From Saprospiraceae bacterium (GTDB lineage: Bacteria; Bacteroidota; Bacteroidia; Chitinophagales; Saprospiraceae): a stretch of 45,901 bases of DNA. Under the pieces are notes generated by a model. That model made no database searches and was not told where the DNA came from. It saw only the letters and a program-made list of their open reading frames with translations. Every line of letters begins with the position of its first letter. Position 1 is the first letter of the stretch. The stretch covers positions 1-45,901 of the forward strand of contig JAGQWX010000041.1 in NCBI GenBank assembly GCA_020436935.1, given 5' to 3'. Of this stretch, positions 18,350-24,506 are shown piece after piece. Both the position numbers and the translations under genes were made by a program.

Positions 18350-18904
18350 ATGATTCACGCTTGTGTTGAGGGGAAACGCTCAGCACAATTTGAGTTATAT
18401 AAGCTTTGTTATCCATTCCTCAAAGGCATCTGCAGAAGGTATTCAAAAGATGATCATGACATAGGCAGTCTGCTCAATATGGGCTTTTTCAAAGTATTGA
18501 AAGGCTTGCAGAATTATTCCCATGATCAGCCATTTGAGCCATGGTGTAGAAAAATCATGATCAATCATATCATCGATGAGTTTCGGGCTTCAAAAAAGTG
18601 GCTCAACCTCACTGATATTGATGATCACATTGAAGACGAAAACATTTTCATCAATTGCAATGAAATGGATGAAATATTCAATGCAGAATCCTTGCTGATC
18701 ATCATCAGGCGATTGCCGGAACCCCTGCTCACGGCCTTCAACATGTTTGCCCTGGATGGATATAGCCATGAAGAAATTGCTGAGGTTTTAGCATGCAGTC
18801 CGGGTACTTCCAAGTGGTACGTCAACCAGGCCAGAAAAAAATTAAAAGAGATGCTGGCCGCAGAAAATGATTATTCAATTAAGTCAATTCAAGCTCATCA
18901 ATGA
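18350..18904 (+). CDS. ECF-type RNA polymerase sigma factor
   Basis: 184 residues from the ATG at 18350. An in-frame ATG at 18305 would give 199 but lies inside a terminator-like hairpin, and the conserved family start A-C-V-E-G-K-R-S-A-Q-F-E-L-Y follows 18350. Region 2 (about 10-80) includes C-R-R-Y and the D-x-x-x-x-x-L-x-x-G-F-F-K-V core; region 4 (about 120-175) has L-P-E-P-L-x-x-A-F and a helix-turn-helix Y-S-H-E-E-I-A-E-V-L. ECF factors redirect RNA polymerase to stress or surface genes. Its stop overlaps the start of the next gene (ATGA), whose N-terminus looks like an anti-sigma segment, so sigma and anti-sigma are translationally coupled. Confidence 0.88.
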   Translation: MIHACVEGKRSAQFELYKLCYPFLKGICRRYSKDDHDIGSLLNMGFFKVLKGLQNYSHDQPFEPWCRKIMINHIIDEFRASKKWLNLTDIDDHIEDENIFINCNEMDEIFNAESLLIIIRRLPEPLLTAFNMFALDGYSHEEIAEVLACSPGTSKWYVNQARKKLKEMLAAENDYSIKSIQAHQ

Positions 18905-20142
18905 AAAAGAGTATAAACATAGATGCCTTATTCAAAAGAAAGCTATCCAATGCTCCACAGGATTTTGTGGAATCCGATTGGCTGGAAATGGAAAAAATGC
19001 TCGATCAGGACAAGCGTAAAAAAAGAATATTCCTTCCATTCCACTGGCTGGCCATTGGTACTGCTGCGGCTCTGCTTTGTGGCTTTGTATTGTTTAAAAA
19101 AGAAAGCCAACAGTCCGCAAATCCAAATGCTGAGCCCTCAAAGATCGAAGAGACTTACGCAAAAAATGCAAAGGCATCTGATTCGGAATCCTTCAATTCT
19201 GAAAACTCCCAATCTACCTCCAAAAATCTATCTTTAAATGACCAAAAAATAAAAACACAGAATAACACTTCACTTGCAGGCTCCATTCCAGATGATGTCC
19301 TAAAATTGCAAAATAAAGATTCGGAAAAAACAACAGATACCCCTCTGGCAATCGAAGAACCAGCCATTGATTTGAATAAAAAAGTCGAAAAGGTAACAGA
19401 TACCCCTCCTAGAAAAGAGCAAAAGGTTACGTTTAATTACCTACAGGAACTAGCAAGATCAACTCAGGAATTAAGCTTTGAATCCCCTCAAATTCACTTC
19501 AAAAAAGAGTATCCGGTAAAATATTCAGAATTTGAGCCTCATCTTTCGTTGGGTTTGGGACTGGAAGCTTTTGCATCTCCATCGGGATTTGGGGCTTTAG
19601 GTGGCGGCATCCTCGCCAACTATCACATTACTGAGGAGTGGGCAATAACTACAGGATTTAAATACTTCAGACAGGCAAATGCCAATATCTACAGCCGATT
19701 GAGACAAGACGAGTCTTTTGGGTTTGGAAGCAGCACTGTGACCTATGGACTCCATGGAGATCAGATATCGTTTTTATCAGCTCCTCTTGGCATCAGCCAC
19801 AGAAGGGATAAGATGTTGTACGGTATTGGAATTTATACCGATTTCCTCCTCGGTGTCCAGGGAGAGGTAAGAGAGTTGGAACTGATGCCCTCTACAGAGA
19901 GAAGTAAAGTGAGAGAAATAGTACATGTTGTCAGCAGTGGGTGGCTCGATGTTTCGGGCTTCAGAAAAACCAATGGCAGGATCTATATGTCAGCCTCAAG
20001 AATCCTGGCTCCCGGGTTACAAGTTGGGATTGATGTCAATTACAGACCATGGGATGTCCTAAAAGACCAACCGGAATTGTTGGAGCGCCAATCCGCTGAT
20101 AGACTCTTTTTCGGGGTTAACCTTCAAATGTTTATGCCATGA
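18901..20142 (+). CDS. Anti-sigma-like membrane protein fused to an outer-membrane-barrel-like domain
   Basis: 413 residues. Residues 1-45 are a short cytoplasmic segment (D-F-V-E-S-D-W-L-E-M-E-K-M-L) like the N-terminus of Bacteroidota anti-sigma proteins. One TM follows (about 47-65, H-W-L-A-I-G-T-A-A-A-L-L-C-G-F-V-L-F), then a Ser/Lys/Thr-rich linker (about 70-180), and a C-terminal domain (about 205-413) with alternating strands typical of outer-membrane barrel proteins. Gene order and ATGA overlap with the ECF sigma factor support a sigma-sequestering role. How a one-TM inner-membrane protein carries a barrel-like domain is unclear: the domain may be a periplasmic beta sandwich, or the fusion could span the envelope. 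The stop overlaps the next start. Confidence 0.7.
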   Translation: MKKSINIDALFKRKLSNAPQDFVESDWLEMEKMLDQDKRKKRIFLPFHWLAIGTAAALLCGFVLFKKESQQSANPNAEPSKIEETYAKNAKASDSESFNSENSQSTSKNLSLNDQKIKTQNNTSLAGSIPDDVLKLQNKDSEKTTDTPLAIEEPAIDLNKKVEKVTDTPPRKEQKVTFNYLQELARSTQELSFESPQIHFKKEYPVKYSEFEPHLSLGLGLEAFASPSGFGALGGGILANYHITEEWAITTGFKYFRQANANIYSRLRQDESFGFGSSTVTYGLHGDQISFLSAPLGISHRRDKMLYGIGIYTDFLLGVQGEVRELELMPSTERSKVREIVHVVSSGWLDVSGFRKTNGRIYMSASRILAPGLQVGIDVNYRPWDVLKDQPELLERQSADRLFFGVNLQMFMP

Positions 20143-21215
20143 GGTGGATGATTTATATTTTTCTCAGCCTTGTAATGCTGTCATCATGTGAGATGGTCAC
20201 CTTCCCTGATCCTGTGGTAAGCGAACCGGTTTTTTACGCCAAAGGAAGTCTGGATGGCAAAAGTCTCGAATGGGTAGCTGGAAAAGATGGTTTTTATATG
20301 TTTACCGACAGGGTGGTAGAAAACGATAAAGTATATCTTGAAGGTAAATTGGCCCCAGATTCATGCATAGGACTTTGCAGGAATGCTTTGCGAATGAGGG
20401 TGCTGACAGACGGGCTGACGGACCAGGCAACGCAGTCTTTTGCATTGGGAGAAAAGCCCATCAACACCACAAAAGAAAGGGCCAAAATGCAAACGCAGGT
20501 TTCTGTCGCCAATAGAATTTCCGGAATATCTGAAAACAAATCCCAGATCATGCTGGATGGTGAAACATTGACCTCCGGCATTGCTACCACTACTTCACTG
20601 GGAGTTAAAACCCTCAACTATACGGCACAGTTTGGAGAAAAGTTGTTTGTGCAAATGCAGGGAAAGGTCAATCCAAGAGTGAGTAAGTCGCAATTTCCTG
20701 TAGTTTATATTGACGTTAGTGAAAAAAGCATTCGACTTAAAGTAGACAATACCAATCTAAAGGGATTGGAGTGGAGCAATGGATCGAACAGCAATATCAT
20801 TGAAGCGGCCAGTAATGCAGCCGGTAGATTTGTAGCCAATCTCACTTCAGTGGACGGTGACACCTTTACCTACATATTTGAATTCAAACTACCCACCAAC
20901 AATACTTCTTTTTCAGTCAGTATAGATCTTCAAACCGAAGTATTGCGCATCCTCGAACCTGAAAACCCGAGGCAAATACACAGCGTCATCATTGACTATG
21001 TTGATGAATTTGGTAATGTTTACACCAGCAAAGACATAGAACAGACCAAAGGAGCTTCCGTTTTATTCCAACAATCTGAAGATTATGCTAATGATGCAAC
21101 AGGCCGAAAGACCAGAAAAGTAGACGTCCTCATCAATTGCGCTCTTTGGAATGCAAAGCTAAATCGGGTGATTGCTGCAGAAAATCTGGAGGTGGTATTT
21201 GCGTTTGGGTATTGA
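20139..21215 (+). CDS. Surface/periplasmic lipoprotein, unknown function
   Basis: 358 residues. The signal peptide ends in lipobox L-S-S-C (C17), so it should be a lipoprotein. The rest is beta-rich with no family I recognise. A segment near residues 205-235 (L-E-W-S-N-G-S-N-S-N-I-I-E followed by G-R-F-V-A-N-L) resembles the W-S-N-G module of the T9SS repeat protein upstream in the locus, minus the cysteines. Its ATG overlaps the stop of the anti-sigma/barrel gene, making it the third gene of the sigma operon. A 10-bp hairpin follows the stop. A role in the same envelope structure as the T9SS protein is inferred from position and the shared module. Confidence 0.68.
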   Translation: MRWMIYIFLSLVMLSSCEMVTFPDPVVSEPVFYAKGSLDGKSLEWVAGKDGFYMFTDRVVENDKVYLEGKLAPDSCIGLCRNALRMRVLTDGLTDQATQSFALGEKPINTTKERAKMQTQVSVANRISGISENKSQIMLDGETLTSGIATTTSLGVKTLNYTAQFGEKLFVQMQGKVNPRVSKSQFPVVYIDVSEKSIRLKVDNTNLKGLEWSNGSNSNIIEAASNAAGRFVANLTSVDGDTFTYIFEFKLPTNNTSFSVSIDLQTEVLRILEPENPRQIHSVIIDYVDEFGNVYTSKDIEQTKGASVLFQQSEDYANDATGRKTRKVDVLINCALWNAKLNRVIAAENLEVVFAFGY

Positions 21216-21230
21216 CCTTTTCCGCAAAAG

Positions 21231-21265
21231 TGGTCAGACGGGCGTCTGACCAGTCGTTCATTTTT
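21231..21265 (+). terminator. Hairpin after the sigma-factor operon
   Basis: TGGTCAGACG (21231-21240) and CGTCTGACCA (21243-21252) form a perfect 10-bp stem, 15 nt after the lipoprotein stop. A T-run (CATTTTT) follows about 8 nt later, so it is an acceptable though not ideal intrinsic terminator. Confidence 0.55.
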
Positions 21266-21310
21266 AGGCGTTGATAACTTACATAATATACTGAATATCA
21301 ACAACATATC

Positions 21311-21355
21311 CGTTTATAAGCGTTTATAAACGTTTTTAAACGTTTATAAACGCTT
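21311..21355. repeat. Decamer repeats forming a 38-bp palindrome
   Basis: Four successive 10-bp units of CGTTTATAAA type (21311-21350) run into CGCTTAATCA. Because CGTTTATAAACG is self-complementary, the block also reads as a 15-bp perfect inverted repeat (21318-21332 with 21341-21355) around TTTTTAAA. It lies between two convergent genes and may be a bidirectional terminator, a bent-DNA site or a protein-binding array. Confidence 0.6.
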
Positions 21356-21387
21356 AATCAAATCAAGTGCTCTTTTCCGGTAAAAAA

Positions 21388-22857
21388 TCAACTCCACAAA
21401 CGATCCCAGCTTCGTATATTATCCCACTCTGGCGTTGGAGCAAAAAAGTTTTTATTTTCAGGAGCAAGGTGCTGCTTCAATTCTTCTTCCACCAATTCTA
21501 TACCCAGTCCTGGTGCTTCGGATATCTCTGCAAATCCATTTTCATAGAGAGGTTTGCCATCTACACGCTTGACAATTTTTGTCCAGTAGGGTACGTCAAT
21601 GGAGTGGTTTTCGAGTCCCATAAAATTGAGGGTCGCCGCCGCACAATGCACGTTGGCCATGAAGGATACCGGCAGTCCGGCAAAGTGCATGGCCATGGCT
21701 ATGCCTTTCTCCTCAGCATAGTCGCCTATCTTTTTGGTTTCCAATAGTCCTCCTGATGTTGCAAGGTCAGGATGGACTATATCGACAGCCTGCTGGTCAC
21801 ACAACTTGATGAATTCCTCTTTGAGATAAATGTCTTCACCGGTACAAAGTGGTGTCTCTATTGCTGTTTTGATTTCTTTGAGCTGAGGAGTCAAATGCCA
21901 TGGAATCATATCTTCGAGCCAAGCAAGGCGGTATTTTTCTACTGCCCTGCCCAGCCTGATGGCATTGTTGTTGTCAAAGTGTCCATAGTGATCCGAAGCA
22001 AGTGGAACTTCGTAACCTACTACATTTCTCACTTTCTCTACGTACTTACAAATTTCTTCAATACCCTTGTCGGTGAGTTGCACCTGTGTCAACGGATGCA
22101 GCATGGCGCCATAAGTCATTGGGTCGTTGGTCCATTGTCTTCCTACATCCCAAAAATTGGCATTTATGATTGTGCCGGGTATATCTTTGACGAGCTCTAT
22201 GCCAAAGTCCATCTTCAGGAAGGTAAAGCCCTTGTCTTTGAGCCTTATTCTCATTTTTTCTGCAAATTTATCTGGATCCCTTTCCTGAGGTGTATCTGCA
22301 TACAATCGGATCTTATCCCTAAACTTTCCTCCGATCAATTGATAGGCAGGTACATTATACGCCTTACCAGCCAAATCCCACAAGGCCATTTCAACGGCAC
22401 AAACACCCCCACCCTGTCTTGCGTGAAAACCAAATTGTTTGATCCTTTTAAAAATCAAATCAACGCTGGTTGGGTTCATACCTTTGATCCTGGACTTCAG
22501 AAATAGCGCATACCTCCAGTCTGCACCATCCCTGACTTCCCCAAGACCAGTTATTCCCTGATTGGTCTCAATCTTGATGATGGGACACCTCGCATTACCA
22601 TTCAAGGGAACAGCGAAAGTCATGTCTGTGATTTTCAATTCTGATGGTGCAGAATATTTGTTTACTCCAGACATCGAGTGTTCCAGGACTTCTTCAGGCC
22701 TGGATAAAATCATACTGCTTAACGTGATACCTCCGATTGACTTTTTGAGGAAGTCTCTGCGGGAATCTTTACCTTCTGCAGCTTTTTCTTCATTTTTGGT
22801 GGATTCCTGATCGTCATTGATGCCATGAGACAGCAAAAACTTTTGTGATGGATTCAT
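21388..22857 (-). CDS. Exported enolase-superfamily (mandelate racemase/sugar-acid dehydratase-like) enzyme
   Basis: 489 residues. The N-terminal ~30 are hydrophilic, followed by a Tat-type motif S-R-R-D-F-L-K-K-S and a moderately hydrophobic stretch, so export or at least a vestigial Tat signal is likely. The capping domain includes I-T-G-L-G-E-V-R. The barrel shows F-L-K-M-D, metal ligands in A-S-D-H, W-L-E-D-M-I-P-W and T-G-E-D, then H-P-D-L-A-T-S-G-G and a late A-M-H-F-A-G histidine. That pattern fits the mandelate racemase/sugar-acid dehydratase side of the superfamily rather than enolase. The substrate is probably an acid sugar but is not determinable. The RraA-like gene lies upstream on the same strand with 32 bp between. 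Confidence 0.8.
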   Translation of the reverse strand: MNPSQKFLLSHGINDDQESTKNEEKAAEGKDSRRDFLKKSIGGITLSSMILSRPEEVLEHSMSGVNKYSAPSELKITDMTFAVPLNGNARCPIIKIETNQGITGLGEVRDGADWRYALFLKSRIKGMNPTSVDLIFKRIKQFGFHARQGGGVCAVEMALWDLAGKAYNVPAYQLIGGKFRDKIRLYADTPQERDPDKFAEKMRIRLKDKGFTFLKMDFGIELVKDIPGTIINANFWDVGRQWTNDPMTYGAMLHPLTQVQLTDKGIEEICKYVEKVRNVVGYEVPLASDHYGHFDNNNAIRLGRAVEKYRLAWLEDMIPWHLTPQLKEIKTAIETPLCTGEDIYLKEEFIKLCDQQAVDIVHPDLATSGGLLETKKIGDYAEEKGIAMAMHFAGLPVSFMANVHCAAATLNFMGLENHSIDVPYWTKIVKRVDGKPLYENGFAEISEAPGLGIELVEEELKQHLAPENKNFFAPTPEWDNIRSWDRLWS

Positions 22858-22889
22858 ATTAATTGGCTTATAGTGATTTGAAAATGATC

Positions 22890-23801
22890 TTACCAGGTTC
22901 TTGATTTCATATATTCATCAAGCACTTTTCTTTCCATAGGTAGTTTTTGGGTATTGAGCCAGGCCAAAAAATCTTCTTTGATTTCATTGGTCCATTGCGT
23001 GTCTATCTGTCCGGGAGTATACTTTCCCTCACGCAACCTTTGATGACCAAATTTGTCCCTCAATTGGACAAATTCTGAATTGATGAGCAAATCCTGTAAC
23101 AAATGCGGGGGTATGAAAACTACCCCACCCTTCTTTGCCAACAGCACATCTCCCGGGAGGACAAAAGCTCTGCCCATCCTCAGTGGAACATTCAGTCCTG
23201 TGAGCATCATTTGTTGAATATAACTTGGATCGTGCCCTTTTGTAAATGCATTAAAACCATCAATGGATTCAAGCCCCTCGATATCGCGTACTGAACCATT
23301 GAATACAACTCCATTTTTTGATTTTGCATAAATCGCATTGCCAAGGTTATCACCTATAAGTGTGCCGTCGATAATTTTCCCATAAGAATCAGCAATGTAT
23401 ATATCTCCTTCGTGCAACACATCGATGGGCCAGGAATTCATAGCACCAATTCTGCCTTCATTTTTACCCGCTTCCTTCAATACAGCCTCAAGGTCTGGTC
23501 TTTGGGGAGCATATTGGGCGGTAACCACCCTGCCCGTCATAACAATGTCAGGCTTTAAGATGAACCAATCACCTTCATACTGATTTTGATACCCCTTGTT
23601 TCTCAAGTATCCCCAGGCTTCCTCGACAGAAATGTTTTTCAATCTTTCCAGCAAATCAGCTGTGACCTTTGGCCGACCGTCTTCACTTCTTTCTCCGGTC
23701 CAGAGCGGTGTGATTGATTTGATATATGCAGTTCCGGGGAATACTGACTGAGCTGAAGCCAAGATAGGCAACAGCAGAAAACAAAGAATGATTCTTCTCA
23801 T
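22890..23801 (-). CDS. RraA-family (aldolase/demethylmenaquinone methyltransferase-like) protein with signal peptide
   Basis: 303 residues from the ATG at 23801. The frame opens further upstream, but M-R-R-I-I-L-C-F-L-L-L-P-I-L-A-S-A-Q is a clean Sec signal peptide. The core (about 100-235) shows the RraA fold signature: a G-x-L-I-G-D-N-L-G glycine-rich segment, G-V-V-F-N-G-S-V-R-D with the catalytic R-D, and G-D-V-L-L-A-K-K-G-G-V-V-F-I-P. Family members are divalent-metal 4-hydroxy-4-methyl-2-oxoglutarate/oxaloacetate aldolases or RNase E inhibitors; an exported form should be enzymatic. It precedes the enolase-superfamily gene and probably forms an operon acting on a keto/sugar acid outside the cytoplasm. 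Confidence 0.8.
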   Translation of the reverse strand: MRRIILCFLLLPILASAQSVFPGTAYIKSITPLWTGERSEDGRPKVTADLLERLKNISVEEAWGYLRNKGYQNQYEGDWFILKPDIVMTGRVVTAQYAPQRPDLEAVLKEAGKNEGRIGAMNSWPIDVLHEGDIYIADSYGKIIDGTLIGDNLGNAIYAKSKNGVVFNGSVRDIEGLESIDGFNAFTKGHDPSYIQQMMLTGLNVPLRMGRAFVLPGDVLLAKKGGVVFIPPHLLQDLLINSEFVQLRDKFGHQRLREGKYTPGQIDTQWTNEIKEDFLAWLNTQKLPMERKVLDEYMKSRTW

Positions 23802-24104
23802 GTGGCGCGATTTATTAGTGTAAAATATACAGTATCCCGATATGTACAAAATAATCAAAAGATATATCAGAAAATTTATTTACACCTGAAGAAAATCTCA
23901 TTAAACTACACATTCATATTTTTTAAAACCAAGCAAAGATATCATAAACACAACCCGTGTATGTTTTCACAGTATTGTCATTTTTGAGAGAACTCTAGTC
24001 CTAAACATTTGTTATTTTAATCATCACATGGCTTATTATGATTAACTTTGTGGCCTCATTCAGCATTTAGGCTCAGCCACGCAAATTTTTTAAAAGTAAT
24101 CGCA
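23802..24104. other. Divergent promoter region between the RraA-like gene and ccmE
   Basis: 303 bp, AT-rich. The plus side has an exact -7 box (24043-24050). The minus side has TATATTTT-like sequence close to the RraA start, one mismatch from TAnnTTTG. No gene is seen. Confidence 0.5.
24043..24050 (+). promoter_or_regulatory. -7 box TAACTTTG of the ccmEF operon
   Basis: TAACTTTG matches TAnnTTTG exactly. Transcription would start near 24055, leaving a leader of about 50 nt before the ccmE ATG at 24105. No convincing -33 element is seen. Confidence 0.5.
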
Positions 24105-24497
24105 ATGAAAAGTAAATATATTCTTCCGCTGATCATGATTGTTGCCGCCATCTTTATCATTTCAAGTGCTACCAAAGATGTAAGCACTTACGGCAACTTT
24201 GATACGGCTTCCAGCACAGGAGACCGATTAAAGATCGTTGGTACCCTGGCCAAAGACAAGCCTATGAAGTACGATGCGGAAAACACACCCAATGAGTTTG
24301 CTTTTTATCTGAAAGATGAAAAAGGCGAAGTCAAACAAGTGGTCTTGCAAAAACCAAAACCCCAGGATTTCGAAAGATCAGAACAAATTGTACTTACAGG
24401 TAAAATGAAAGGCGAAACTTTTGTTGCTGATGAAATCCTCATGAAATGCCCCTCAAAGTACAAGAACGAAGAAATCGCAATCAAAAAAGAGTCCTAA
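24105..24497 (+). CDS. ccmE: Cytochrome c maturation haem chaperone CcmE (CxxxY type)
   Basis: 130-residue periplasmic haem chaperone anchored by one N-terminal TM (about 5-21). It carries haem from CcmC to the CcmF lyase. The OB-fold body includes V-G-T-L-A-K-D, F-Y-L-K-D-E-K-G-E-V, and V-L-T-G-K-M. In classical CcmE haem is bound covalently by a histidine in H-x-x-x-Y; here the site reads C-P-S-K-Y (C115, Y119), the cysteine variant described for CcmE in archaea and some bacteria. The frame opens earlier at 24048, but the ATG at 24105 starts the TM directly. CcmF starts 9 bp downstream, confirming identity. Confidence 0.88.
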   Translation: MKSKYILPLIMIVAAIFIISSATKDVSTYGNFDTASSTGDRLKIVGTLAKDKPMKYDAENTPNEFAFYLKDEKGEVKQVVLQKPKPQDFERSEQIVLTGKMKGETFVADEILMKCPSKYKNEEIAIKKES

Positions 24498-24506
24498 GCT
24501 ACAATT

